A stretch of 64,000 nucleotides of DNA, from NCBI GenBank assembly GCA_012960105.1, contig DUBV01000005.1:71433-135432 (forward strand), given 5' to 3'. A program made the position numbers and the translations under genes. The stretch is from Thiotrichaceae bacterium. Its GTDB lineage: Bacteria > Pseudomonadota > Gammaproteobacteria > Eutrophobiales > Eutrophobiaceae. Under the pieces are notes generated by a model that saw only the letters and a list, made by a program, of their open reading frames with translations, was not told where the DNA came from and searched no databases. Of the stretch, positions 22,686 to 32,686 are shown one piece after another. The first letter of the stretch is position 1, and each line of letters starts with the position of its first letter.

Positions 22686-22701
22686 TGGCATAAATGATGC
22701 T
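22686..22701 (+). promoter_or_regulatory. Sigma-54 (-24/-12) promoter of pilA
   Basis: TGGCATAAATGATGCT; GG and GC dinucleotides at the spacing of TGGCACG-N4-TTGCW; about 125 bp upstream of the pilA ATG. Confidence 0.75.
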
Positions 22702-22826
22702 CTAATAGATTTGCTTTACTGCTCAAATGGATCTTAATATGAGGATTATATTGAGCTATGAAGCGATCTTTGCAAAGATTGTTAAAAATAAAAGCGGTAT
22801 TTAATTAACATTATCAGGAGTTTATA

Positions 22827-23243
22827 ATGAAAAAAACACAACAGGGTTTTACCCTTATTGAATTGATGATCGTTGTGGCAATTATCGGTATTCTTGCCGC
22901 AGTTGCTATCCCTTCTTATCAAGATTACACCAAGCGTGCGCATGTGGCTGAAGGTTTTAGTCTAGCGGGTGCAGCAAAGTTAGCAGTTGCAGAATACCAT
23001 GCATCTGAAGGCGCATTTCCTACTACAAATGCTTCAGCGGGTATGTCATCTGCTACTTCTATCACTGGTAATGCTGTAAGAAGCGTTTCGGTTGGTGCTG
23101 CGGGTGCAATTACGATTACTTATAACACCAAAGTAACTGCAGGTGCGACTGTCGTATTAACGCCTTCAAATGCTATTGGCTCGATTAAATGGGTTTGTTC
23201 AGGTGGTGTAGCAACCAAGTTAAGACCTTCTAATTGTCGTTAA
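22827..23243 (+). CDS. pilA: Type IV major pilin PilA
   Basis: 138 aa; [39 protein letters not shown]-terminal disulfide loop [14 protein letters not shown]. Confidence 0.96.
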   Translation: MKKTQQGFTLIELMIVVAIIGILAAVAIPSYQDYTKRAHVAEGFSLAGAAKLAVAEYHASEGAFPTTNASAGMSSATSITGNAVRSVSVGAAGAITITYNTKVTAGATVVLTPSNAIGSIKWVCSGGVATKLRPSNCR

Positions 23244-23268
23244 TAATTTAACTTATTAGAAAATAGAT

Positions 23269-23303
23269 AAGCCGTTGCTGCTTTAATGCAGCATCGGCTT
23301 TTT
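23269..23303 (+). terminator. Rho-independent terminator downstream of pilA
   Basis: AAGCCGTTGCTGC-TTTAAT-GCAGCATCGGCTTTTT; 13 bp arms with one mismatch, then a T run. Confidence 0.8.
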
Positions 23304-23325
23304 ACTGTATGTTATTTAGTTAAAC

Positions 23326-25242
23326 ATGAATAGATTCATAATAAATAAAATCCAGCCTTTCTTTATCCCCTTTGCTCTATTATTTTCTTATTTTATTTAT
23401 TCTCCCGGCTTTAGTGGAACTTTTCTTTTTGACGATGGTGTTAATTTAGGTCAATTCGTAGAAATACGTGTAGGAAACGAAGGCCTATGGCAATTTTTCA
23501 GTCATACAGAGCGTCCGTTAGCATTTCTCTCGTTCATGCTTAACGACAATGTTTGGCCATCTGCATCTGAAAGCTTTATTAAAACAAATGTTTTGTTGCA
23601 CTTGCTTTCTGCTTGTTTATTGATGATTTGCCTTATTCTAATCGGTAAAAATCTAGCTTGGGACAGAAGAAAACGTGAATCAGTAGCCATGTTTGCTACC
23701 TTAATATGGATGGTTCATCCATTTTTTGTATCAACGGTACTCTATATAGTACAGCGGATGACTATATTGTCAGCGATGTTTGTTGTACTTAGTTTAATTT
23801 CTTATCTGTACGGCCGCCTACAACTTAATAAAGGCAATAATAAAGCTTGGTTTTGGCTAATTTTTGCAACACCAATCTTTGGCTTATTTGGGTTTCTTTG
23901 CAAAGAAAACGCCGCATTAATACCTTTCTATTTACTAACTTTCGAAGCAATACTATTTTCTAATGAAAAACAGACGTCACGTTATTATCTTTTATGGAAG
24001 AGATGTTATATCTATCTACCAATAATTATTATGCTCGTGTGTGTTTTTATATTTAAAAATTCATGGATAAATGATTATTCATTTCGAAGTTTTAGTTTAA
24101 TTGAGAGGCTGCTAACACAGGCAAATATCCTCGTATATTATCTGTTTATGTTATTGATACCGAAATCATCTACGACAGGACTCCATTATGAAAACTATCC
24201 AATTTCGACGAGTTTAATTGAACCTTGGACAACCTTATTAGCCGTTATATTTATTGTAAGCATTATTTTGTTTTCAATTTTCTATCGAAAGAAATATCCG
24301 ATATTAACATTTTCGATACTTTTTTTCTTTTTTGGACATTTAATGGAGTCTACTTTTATTGCATTGGAACTATATTTTGAGCATCGTAACTACTTGCCTT
24401 CAATGATGTTTTTCTTTGCTCTGGCCCATATTTTGTTTCTCTGTTATGACAAATATAAAAGGAGCGTCATTTTAGCGGCGCTTGCTATAGTTTTTACATA
24501 TAGTGGATTAACTTACGCCCGATCGGATTTATGGGGGAACCCATTATTGCTTTTGTCGGTCTGGACGGAAAATAACCCAGGTTCTTCTCGCAACTATATA
24601 GAAGGACACGTTCAAGCACATCGACTTCATCGATATGATTTGGCTCAAAAATTCCTGGAAAGGGGTATAGAAGCGTTACCCGATAATATTTTTTTACGAA
24701 TTGGTTATACTAGCTATGGTTGCGGAAGAGGGTCATTGCTGAAAAGTGATGTAGAAAAGCTGAAGATCATGTTGGGAGAGACGGAACAAACTATTTCGCA
24801 TTATCTTTATCAGAATCTTGCACAATTATTAGGAACTTCTTTTTCTCCTGATTGCAAACTTATAACGCATGAAGATATGAGAGAGATTATTTCTTCTGTA
24901 TTAAATAACCCTAATATCTTGACGTATGAACTTAGACTACATGAAATGTTACATTTAATGGGGCGGTTTGAATTGCAAGTGGAAAATTATTCAGAAGCAA
25001 AAGAAGCGTTTTTAAAATCTTTGTTGCTTAATCTAAATCCATCTACTGCTCTCCAGCAAGTTGCTCTGATTGCTACTTTTGAACAATATGAATTAGCTTA
25101 TGAATATCTAAAAGAAACAAGAGAGTTGATTTATGGGAGAGATGATGTAGAACTGCGTAAACAATCTGCAGGTTGGGAGGAATTTGAGTATATGGAATCT
25201 GTGTTATTAGAGGAATTGAAAGACATGCCTTTGAGAAATTAA
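23326..25242 (+). CDS. Polytopic GT-C-like membrane protein with TPR-like C-terminal half; candidate pilin glycosyltransferase
   Basis: 638 aa; FLFDDGVNLGQF first loop, about 10 TM segments, then soluble helical repeat region (YDLAQKFLERGIEALPDNIFLRIGY); directly downstream of pilA. Confidence 0.6.
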   Translation: MNRFIINKIQPFFIPFALLFSYFIYSPGFSGTFLFDDGVNLGQFVEIRVGNEGLWQFFSHTERPLAFLSFMLNDNVWPSASESFIKTNVLLHLLSACLLMICLILIGKNLAWDRRKRESVAMFATLIWMVHPFFVSTVLYIVQRMTILSAMFVVLSLISYLYGRLQLNKGNNKAWFWLIFATPIFGLFGFLCKENAALIPFYLLTFEAILFSNEKQTSRYYLLWKRCYIYLPIIIMLVCVFIFKNSWINDYSFRSFSLIERLLTQANILVYYLFMLLIPKSSTTGLHYENYPISTSLIEPWTTLLAVIFIVSIILFSIFYRKKYPILTFSILFFFFGHLMESTFIALELYFEHRNYLPSMMFFFALAHILFLCYDKYKRSVILAALAIVFTYSGLTYARSDLWGNPLLLLSVWTENNPGSSRNYIEGHVQAHRLHRYDLAQKFLERGIEALPDNIFLRIGYTSYGCGRGSLLKSDVEKLKIMLGETEQTISHYLYQNLAQLLGTSFSPDCKLITHEDMREIISSVLNNPNILTYELRLHEMLHLMGRFELQVENYSEAKEAFLKSLLLNLNPSTALQQVALIATFEQYELAYEYLKETRELIYGRDDVELRKQSAGWEEFEYMESVLLEELKDMPLRN

Positions 25243-25319
25243 AGTTTATTTTTAGAGCGCTAGTATAAATGAGAAATTTAGTGAAATTTAATCAGTAAAA
25301 ATAAGGCGAGTGTATTAGA

Positions 25320-25494
25320 AATAATTTTTATTATGTTATTAGTTATACGGTAGAATTTATTATCTATACACTTAACTATAGTGTGGGATGTTTCACGAGT
25401 ATGAGAGTCTTATTGTTTACTGCCGTGGTAACTATATTCTTTATGGCCTAATATCAGAGCAGATATCTAATTTGATTTATAATCAGAATATGAA
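25320..25494 (+). pseudogene. Frameshifted remnant of a GT2 (DPM1-like) glycosyltransferase C-terminus
   Basis: Frame from 25380: SVGCFTSMRVLLFTAVVTIFFMA*, then +1 frame LISEQISNLIYNQN; compare intact MGRFTNMSALLFTTSVTIFLMGLISEQITSLLYSKAGDN at the end of 34275..35132. Confidence 0.75.
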
Positions 25495-25590
25495 CTTGTT
25501 GGGAGTATTGATATTTATAGATAGTTATGAAATAGATATAAACAATAAGTATAAAGATAAACAGATTATATTTTTTTATTATAAAGGTGG

Positions 25591-26007
25591 GTGAATATGA
25601 TTAACAAAAAAAAAGAAACGACAAATATTGAGCCACTGGTAAATTTGTTACCACCATATACTGATGAAAGAGGTGCTATTTATCCTTTAGTTGATGCAAC
25701 TATGCAGAGCGCAGTATTAATCACTTCAAAGAAAGGAAGTATACGTGCTAATCATTATCATAAAACAGATTGGCATTATTGCTATGTATTAGAAGGAATA
25801 ATTGAATATTATCATCGCCCACACGGTTCAAAAGATGAGCCCGAGTGCGTTATGGTAAAGAAAGGCGAGATGATGTATACCCCTCCAATGGTTGATCACG
25901 CAATGCTATTTCCCGAAGATACGGTTTTCCTTACATTGGGCGGAAACCCGAGAGACCAAGAGACTTATGAAGCGGATATTGAGCGTGTTGAATTGATAAC
26001 ATCATAA
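25591..26007 (+). CDS. Cupin-domain sugar-nucleotide-pathway protein
   Basis: 138 aa; ANHYHKTDWHYCYVLEGIIEYYHRP...MMYTPPMVDHAMLFPEDTVFLTL cupin motifs. Confidence 0.8.
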   Translation: MNMINKKKETTNIEPLVNLLPPYTDERGAIYPLVDATMQSAVLITSKKGSIRANHYHKTDWHYCYVLEGIIEYYHRPHGSKDEPECVMVKKGEMMYTPPMVDHAMLFPEDTVFLTLGGNPRDQETYEADIERVELITS

Positions 26008-26015
26008 ACATACTC

Positions 26016-27254
26016 ATGGCTTTTTATCACCGAGATTCTTGCAGGTTGTGCAGTAGTGCAAATTTAGTCAAAGTTCTTTCGTTAGCATCAACGCCACCTG
26101 CGAATGCATTTGTTTCAAAAAATGAGTTAGATGAAAAACAAGATTGTTTTCCTCTTGAACTTTGGTTTTGTCGAGGCTGTTCGCACCTGCAATTATTAGA
26201 CATTGTTGCTCCTGATATTTTATTCAGTGACTACGTTTATGTATCAGGAACATCGTCAGTCTTTGTTAAGCATTTTGAAAATTATGCTTCTACTATAATA
26301 AATTATGCCGAGTTGGATAAAGATAGTCTGGTTGTTGATATAGGTTCCAATGATGGTACGCTTTTGAGATGTTTTAAAGATGCTGGGTTTCGTGTCTTGG
26401 GTATTGACCCCGCAGCTAAAATTGCTGAGCAGGCTACAAAGTCGGGGATAGAAACGATACATGCCTTTTTTAATAAAGAAATTTCTGAAGAAATAAAAAT
26501 GTCTTTCGGGCAGGCGGATGTTATCACCGCTAACAATGTATTTGCTCATATCGATAACCTCGAAGAAGTTATTTCTGGCGTCTACTCATTATTAAAAAAT
26601 GATGCAATATTTGTCTTCGAAGTCTCATATTTACTGGATATGTATGAAAAAACTTTATTTGATATGATTTATCATGAACATCTTGATTACCACTCGGTAC
26701 AACCGCTGATGCAATTTTTTAAACGATATAACATGGAAATCATTAAAGCTGAGCGTGTAAATACTCATGGTGGAAGTTTGCGTTGCTATGTCCAGAAAAC
26801 TACAGCTAAGAAAAATGTTGATTCCAGTGTCAGTGAATTTATAAGCATGGAAAGAAAGCATAAGTTGGACGATGAAAATACTTTTATTTCATTTGCAAGA
26901 GAAATAAAAGAAAAAGGACAGGCTCTCAGATCTTTGCTTTCTGATTTAAAATCATCGGGTAAACGGATTGCGGGGTTTGGCGCTCCTGCTAAGGCAACTA
27001 CATTAATGTATCATTTTGGTATAGATGAAAATGATATTTCATTTATTATTGATGATAGTCCTATAAAGCAAGGACTATATAGCCCCGGACTTCATATTCC
27101 GGTACTGCCAGCATCGGCTATTGAAGAATTCAAACCGGATTATTTACTTATTCTTGCCTGGAATTTTGCAGACTCAATTGTAAGCAAGAATAAACAATTT
27201 TTGAACGATGGTGGTCAATTCATCATCCCGCTCCCTGAACTAAAAATTATATGA
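26016..27254 (+). CDS. Class I SAM-dependent C-methyltransferase (NDP-sugar C-methyltransferase-like)
   Basis: 412 aa; N-terminal Cys zinc-binding domain (CRLCSSANL...CRGCSHLQL), VVDIGSNDGTLLRCF, C-terminal AGFGAPAKATTLMYHFG domain. Confidence 0.88.
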   Translation: MAFYHRDSCRLCSSANLVKVLSLASTPPANAFVSKNELDEKQDCFPLELWFCRGCSHLQLLDIVAPDILFSDYVYVSGTSSVFVKHFENYASTIINYAELDKDSLVVDIGSNDGTLLRCFKDAGFRVLGIDPAAKIAEQATKSGIETIHAFFNKEISEEIKMSFGQADVITANNVFAHIDNLEEVISGVYSLLKNDAIFVFEVSYLLDMYEKTLFDMIYHEHLDYHSVQPLMQFFKRYNMEIIKAERVNTHGGSLRCYVQKTTAKKNVDSSVSEFISMERKHKLDDENTFISFAREIKEKGQALRSLLSDLKSSGKRIAGFGAPAKATTLMYHFGIDENDISFIIDDSPIKQGLYSPGLHIPVLPASAIEEFKPDYLLILAWNFADSIVSKNKQFLNDGGQFIIPLPELKII

Positions 27255-28312
27255 ATACATTTTTACTAATGACAGATGTTGATGAAATTATTGAACAATT
27301 AGATGAAATAACTGCTGATTATGATGGTAAAACAATATTGTTAGCAGGAGGACTTGGATTTCTTGGTCGCTATTTTATGTCTGTTTTCGCAAGATTAAAT
27401 GAAACAAAGTTTAGTGAGCCATGTAAATTAATTATTCTTGATAATTTAATTACATCAGGAAAAGCAAGTAACTACATTGATCAATATCCAGAGTTTAAGT
27501 TCTTAGAACAAGATATAACAACCCCGTTAAATATTGATGAGCATATAGACTTTGTTATTCATTGTGCTGGAATAGCAAGTCCCTTTTACTATCGTGCACA
27601 TCCTTTAGAAACAGCTGATGTGGCTATTGCTGGCAATAGAAACCTGTTGGAAGTTGCTAAGAGTAATCAGGCACGCTACACATTTTTCAGTTCTAGTGAA
27701 ATTTATGGTGACCCCGATCCTAAGCATATTCCAACACCTGAAAGTTATAGAGGCAATGTTTCTTCTCAAGGTCCGCGAGCTTGCTATGATGAAAGTAAGC
27801 GGATGGGGGAGACACTATGTTATATATATAACCACCTGCATGGAACTGCGACGACTATTATTCGGCCATTTAATGTTTATGGGCCGGGGATGCAAGAGGC
27901 TGATTATCGAGTATTACCTAACTTTGCAAGTCTCATAAAAGCCGGGAAGCCTCTTAAGGTTTATGGAGGAGGGAATCAGACCCGGACTTTCTGTTATGTG
28001 ACTGATGCGATCAATGGTTTTCTAAGGGCTATTGCCAAAGGAGTTCCTGGTGAAACCTATAATATCGGTAATCCTAAACCGGAAATTTCTATGGTTGAAC
28101 TCGTGCAACACTGTAGCGATGCAATTGGAAAGAAAATTGATCATAATATTATAGAGTATCCTGATTCTTATCCTGCCGATGAACCTAATAGACGTTGTCC
28201 TGATATCCGTAAAGCTAAATTACAGCTTGAATATGTTCCTAATGTTGATCTTAAGACTGGATTGCAGCGCTTTTTGTCATGGACAGATGATAATTTTGTT
28301 GGGGAACAATGA
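27251..28312 (+). CDS. NAD-dependent epimerase/dehydratase (UDP-glucuronate decarboxylase-like SDR)
   Basis: 353 aa; ILLAGGLGFLGRYF, SSSEIYGDPDP, YDESKRMGE (YxxxK); 4 bp ATGA overlap with the upstream gene. Confidence 0.88.
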   Translation: MNTFLLMTDVDEIIEQLDEITADYDGKTILLAGGLGFLGRYFMSVFARLNETKFSEPCKLIILDNLITSGKASNYIDQYPEFKFLEQDITTPLNIDEHIDFVIHCAGIASPFYYRAHPLETADVAIAGNRNLLEVAKSNQARYTFFSSSEIYGDPDPKHIPTPESYRGNVSSQGPRACYDESKRMGETLCYIYNHLHGTATTIIRPFNVYGPGMQEADYRVLPNFASLIKAGKPLKVYGGGNQTRTFCYVTDAINGFLRAIAKGVPGETYNIGNPKPEISMVELVQHCSDAIGKKIDHNIIEYPDSYPADEPNRRCPDIRKAKLQLEYVPNVDLKTGLQRFLSWTDDNFVGEQ

Positions 28313-29223
28313 GTGAAGACTTAAAAATCGGTCTTATTGGAGCAGGGAAATGGGGAAAGAATATAATTCTTACGCTGGATACTATACCTGGGGTTCAACT
28401 CACACATATAGCTACTCGTATACAGAAATCAGTAGAAAATATACCGTCATCCTGTGTTGTTAGTACGAACTGGAGAGATGTAGTTACGAATTATGATTTA
28501 GACGGTATCATTATTGCCTCCCCTGCTGGTTTGCATGCTGAAATGTCTGCATATGCTTTGAAACAAAATAAAGCCGTTTTTGTAGAAAAACCTATGACAT
28601 TGACAGTAGTTGAGGCGCAACAACTTTACGATCTTGTTGAAGAATATTCCGGTATTTTACATGTTGACTATACAGACATAGCCAATCCTGCATGGCAAAG
28701 TTTAAAGGACAATCTATCTTTAGTCGGAGATATTAATAGCATAGAGGCTAAATTCGGTGGTATGGGGCCAGTACGAGCAGATGTGACGCCGCTATGGGAC
28801 TGGGGGACACATCCAATAGCTTTAATTATTAGTTTGCTAGAAGAGCCAATTCACGTCAGTGCTAACTATCGGTATAAAAATCATACTGAAATTGGTTATA
28901 TTGAAGATATCAATATAGTACTTGATTACAAAATGATTAATGCAAAGGTTTCGGTAAGTAACAATTATTCAGAGTCAATACGAAAATTATCTATTGAAGG
29001 AAATAAAGGAAGCCTGATCTATGATGATAAAGCTATTAATAAATTATTGTTCATAACAAAAAATATAACAAAAAAAATAGAGTACTCAAAAATTTCTCCA
29101 TTAAGATCTGCTTTAGATCGTTTTAAAGAATCTATTGTTAAAGGTTCGCCATATTATAAAGATGTGTCATTAGGATTGCGAGTGACAAAAGTGTTATCAA
29201 AACTAGATGCAGTTTTAAATTGA
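28309..29223 (+). CDS. Gfo/Idh/MocA family oxidoreductase
   Basis: 304 aa; KIGLIGAGKWGKNII, VFVEKPMTLTVVEAQ (EKP motif); ATGA overlap with the upstream gene. Confidence 0.92.
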   Translation: MSEDLKIGLIGAGKWGKNIILTLDTIPGVQLTHIATRIQKSVENIPSSCVVSTNWRDVVTNYDLDGIIIASPAGLHAEMSAYALKQNKAVFVEKPMTLTVVEAQQLYDLVEEYSGILHVDYTDIANPAWQSLKDNLSLVGDINSIEAKFGGMGPVRADVTPLWDWGTHPIALIISLLEEPIHVSANYRYKNHTEIGYIEDINIVLDYKMINAKVSVSNNYSESIRKLSIEGNKGSLIYDDKAINKLLFITKNITKKIEYSKISPLRSALDRFKESIVKGSPYYKDVSLGLRVTKVLSKLDAVLN

Positions 29224-29300
29224 GCAAGTCGTTAGCTTCGATGTGGACTGCATAAACATTCAATTTATTTATGAAAAAATATTAAATTATTTTATAAGTT

Positions 29301-30857
29301 ATGAATAATCGATATATTTTTGAATCTACTTCAAACATTGTAATAGCAGCTATCATAATAGCTGTTTCTATTTTCTATTTTTACTTTACTTCAGGTGATA
29401 GTGTTGTTGGTATGTTGGGAGATGATGCGGCATATTTGCTGCAGGCTGAGCTGTACTCGCCCTGGGTTAATGATAGTTCCCCCGCAATTGATTACATACA
29501 AAAAAGGAGTTTTTATCCGCCAATATATCCTATCGTATTAGGAATGTTTGGCGCGGATACTCATAACTTAATTCTTGCCTCTAACTTAACCGTATCTTTT
29601 TTATTATTATCATTTTTAATCATTGGATATTTTGTATATGTTCTAACGGAATCAAAATTTACAGCTATATTAATCGCTTTAATGGTAGCTTTTCTTCCAA
29701 AATCATTATTGTTTTCGCAAGATTTGTATAGCGAATTTCTTTTTATGTGTTTTATTTACGCGGCCTTTATATTAGTGAATGATAATGAGATTAGTTCAGA
29801 GCAGTGGTTGTTAGGGGCATTAGTTATTTCGTTAGCTTCATTAACAAGATCAATAGGAATCGGTTTGTCTTGTGCTTTTATAATATTATTAATTATTAAG
29901 CGTCCAAGGTATTATTTTTATTATATTTCTCTTTCCTGCATGCCATTTTTAATGTGGATGTTTAATCGCTATGTGTTGATTGGTGATGTGAGCTATATTA
30001 CTCAGATGGTGGCTAATTCAAATGCAATAAGTGCTTATGATGTCTTTAGTTTATTGCAAAATAAAATTATTATTTTAATTCAAAGTTGGTCGAGACTTTT
30101 TACGTCCAAAGTGGACAATACTATTTTTGTTACTTCATTTTTAGTGATGTTTTTTATTCTTTCGTTAATTGGATTCTATTCACGATTGATTAAATATAAA
30201 CTCGATGCGATATTCATTCCTGTTTATTTGTTACTAGTAATAATATGGCCGTTTAACGAGTTTTATTTATTAGAGCGGTTTATTTATCCCGTCTTTCCCG
30301 TACTGTTAATCTATATAATAATAGCCATTCAAAAATTATTTTCTCAAAAAAAATATCAATACATTTCATTTGGCGTAATATTATTATTTAATATAAGTAT
30401 CGTTTTGCCTACGAGTATCAGCTATATAAAGAGAGGTTTCATAGATATTGAACCAAATTTAAAGCCTTACACAAGAACAGGACACTGGTTGGCGACAAAA
30501 GATTACGAAGATGCTTTTCAATATGCATCTATTTTAAAAGTAGTAATCGAATCATTACCGTACGTATCAAATTATGTGCCTGAAAGCGCATGTATTTATT
30601 CGGCTCGGACACCTTTAGTATTATTATTTACACATCGTAAAAGTTTGTACTTTCCGGATGTAAAAAATTCGGCAGATGATTTCCATGAATATACTAGTAC
30701 ATGTGATTATTTTCTTGCTATGCCAATGACATCTTCGAATAAGCAATCTATATATTACCCAATAGAAATAGTTAAGTCTGATGCTAGATATGAGGTGTTT
30801 CCAATTGCAGATGAAAAACAGGGTAAAAATAAAATATTTCTAATTAAAAGAATTTGA
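29301..30857 (+). CDS. Polytopic membrane protein, GT-C-like candidate, paralogue B
   Basis: 518 aa; MLGDDAAYLLQAELYSPW...YPPIYPIVLGMFGA; C-terminal ESLPYVSNYVPESACIYSAR; aligns with 9579.. and 32687.. Confidence 0.7.
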   Translation: MNNRYIFESTSNIVIAAIIIAVSIFYFYFTSGDSVVGMLGDDAAYLLQAELYSPWVNDSSPAIDYIQKRSFYPPIYPIVLGMFGADTHNLILASNLTVSFLLLSFLIIGYFVYVLTESKFTAILIALMVAFLPKSLLFSQDLYSEFLFMCFIYAAFILVNDNEISSEQWLLGALVISLASLTRSIGIGLSCAFIILLIIKRPRYYFYYISLSCMPFLMWMFNRYVLIGDVSYITQMVANSNAISAYDVFSLLQNKIIILIQSWSRLFTSKVDNTIFVTSFLVMFFILSLIGFYSRLIKYKLDAIFIPVYLLLVIIWPFNEFYLLERFIYPVFPVLLIYIIIAIQKLFSQKKYQYISFGVILLFNISIVLPTSISYIKRGFIDIEPNLKPYTRTGHWLATKDYEDAFQYASILKVVIESLPYVSNYVPESACIYSARTPLVLLFTHRKSLYFPDVKNSADDFHEYTSTCDYFLAMPMTSSNKQSIYYPIEIVKSDARYEVFPIADEKQGKNKIFLIKRI

Positions 30858-30931
30858 TTTTTTTTACAGGGTTAATATTATTTTGAGGAGTTTGCCTATT
30901 AATTAGTGCGTGTAGATGTAAGAGTTAAGTA

Positions 30932-31627
30932 TTAATGGAAGAATAATCGAGCTCTGATAATCATCAGTAAAACTGCAATAGAGTGATAAGCTTTGATTTT
31001 TTTCCCATCTTCGTATGTGCGCCCATGATAACTAATAGGGACTTCATAAAATACTTTTCCTTTTCGAACTGCTTTAGATAAAATTTCTGCTTGTTGTTCC
31101 CAACCTTCAGTTTTTAGTTGTTCCGCATCAATCAATGAACGACGAATAACAAGATAACAACTATATATATCAGTAAAAGTTGTATTGTTAAGAATATTAA
31201 ATAAAAATGTTATCAGTCTATTTCCTATTTTATGCCAGTAATAATGAACGCGTGTGCATTGAGGAGCAATAAACCTGCTTCCATATACGATATCAGCAGA
31301 AAATTTTAAAATGGGGTAAAATAATAAACTATAGTCATCAGGGTCATATTCTAAATCTGCATCTTGAAATAATATATATTCGCCCTTAGATGCTTTTAAT
31401 CCTTCTTTAATCGCTGCGCCTTTTCCTTTGTTATGAGAGAGTTGAATAATTTTTGAATATAGCTCTGGGTGTTGTTGCAATACGAGTAGAGTTTCATCTA
31501 TTGAACCATCATCAATGATTATTATTTCAAAAGTGATGTCATCAATATGTTGTGCATTTACTTTATTAAGTAATTTTATAATGGAAGCGCTTTCATTATA
31601 AACAGGAATTAAAATAGAAATTAACAT
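30932..31627 (-). CDS. GT2 family glycosyltransferase (DPM1/DPG synthase-like)
   Basis: 231 aa; ISILIPVYNESASIIKLL, IIIDDGSIDET, LFQDADLEYDPDDY. Confidence 0.92.
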   Translation of the reverse strand: MLISILIPVYNESASIIKLLNKVNAQHIDDITFEIIIIDDGSIDETLLVLQQHPELYSKIIQLSHNKGKGAAIKEGLKASKGEYILFQDADLEYDPDDYSLLFYPILKFSADIVYGSRFIAPQCTRVHYYWHKIGNRLITFLFNILNNTTFTDIYSCYLVIRRSLIDAEQLKTEGWEQQAEILSKAVRKGKVFYEVPISYHGRTYEDGKKIKAYHSIAVLLMIIRARLFFH

Positions 31628-31753
31628 GGCATATTTATGGGAATTTATAGTCCACTTAAAATAGTAGAGTAGAAACCAATTGTCAAAATAATAAATATAT
31701 TGTAACTAAAAATAAAGTAAGATGTATGAATTTTATCATCAGGCATTACAGAT

Positions 31754-32476
31754 ATGAAAAATATAATTGTTGAATCTATTGAGAAGCCTCAATATTTTGG
31801 CCGAGACTTGGAAGCGATGTCTTTTGCTACTAACTACCATAACTGGATTGCAGATGAATTTAAGCCATACTTAGGAAATAATGTTGCTGAAATTGGAGCG
31901 GGAACAGGAAATTTTTCAAAATTACTAATTGAAAGCACAAAAAAAATAGTTGCATTTGAGCCTTCAGAAAATATGTTTCCTCAGCTCCAAGAGCAACTGA
32001 GGGAATACAAGAGTATTACAAAAATTAATAATTATTTTGTTGATGAATATTTAAAGTATAAAGAACACTTTGACTCAGTTGTATATGTCAACGTGTTAGA
32101 GCACATAGAAGGTGATGAGAAAGAACTTAGTTGTGCCTATAGTGGGTTAAAAAAAGGGGGGCACATATTAATTTTCGCTCCTGCACTCTCTTATTTATAT
32201 AGTGATTTTGATCGAAAAGTTGGGCACTATCGACGTTATCACAAAAAAGATCTGATAATGATCGTTAAACGAGCAGGATTCAAAATAGTAGATGTGAGGT
32301 ATTTAGATTTTATTGGTATTTTACCGTGGTATGTAGCTCTTGTTCTACTAGCGAAGACCCTATCCGCGGAGAAAGTTTCGCTATATGATACTTTAGTTAT
32401 TCCAATTGTACGGAAAATAGAGAGCATAATTACTTTTCCAATAGGAAAAAATATCCTGTTGATAGCACAAAAATAA
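31754..32476 (+). CDS. Class I SAM-dependent methyltransferase
   Basis: 240 aa; NVAEIGAGTGNFSKLL, YVNVLEHIEGDEKEL. Confidence 0.9.
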   Translation: MKNIIVESIEKPQYFGRDLEAMSFATNYHNWIADEFKPYLGNNVAEIGAGTGNFSKLLIESTKKIVAFEPSENMFPQLQEQLREYKSITKINNYFVDEYLKYKEHFDSVVYVNVLEHIEGDEKELSCAYSGLKKGGHILIFAPALSYLYSDFDRKVGHYRRYHKKDLIMIVKRAGFKIVDVRYLDFIGILPWYVALVLLAKTLSAEKVSLYDTLVIPIVRKIESIITFPIGKNILLIAQK

Positions 32477-32686
32477 TTACAGAAGATTAGGGGTGTTGAT
32501 TTATTTGCTGTTTATGTACTTATTTTATATAAATTCTCAAATACCCTAATATTTTAGTCCTCATTATTGCATTCTTTACTAAGGCTGTTTTTTTGATTAT
32601 GAAAAAATTATGTTTAAGTCTGATCAGGCCATGTCTCATTTTATTAAGATAGTCATGTTGGAATTTTCATAAACGGTCTTAAGAAA

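Noticed and set aside
25388-25594. 68 aa ORF MFHEYESLIVYCRGNYILYGLISEQISNLIY... as a real gene
   Set aside because: Its recognisable part is the out-of-frame tail of a GT2 remnant; reported as a pseudogene instead.
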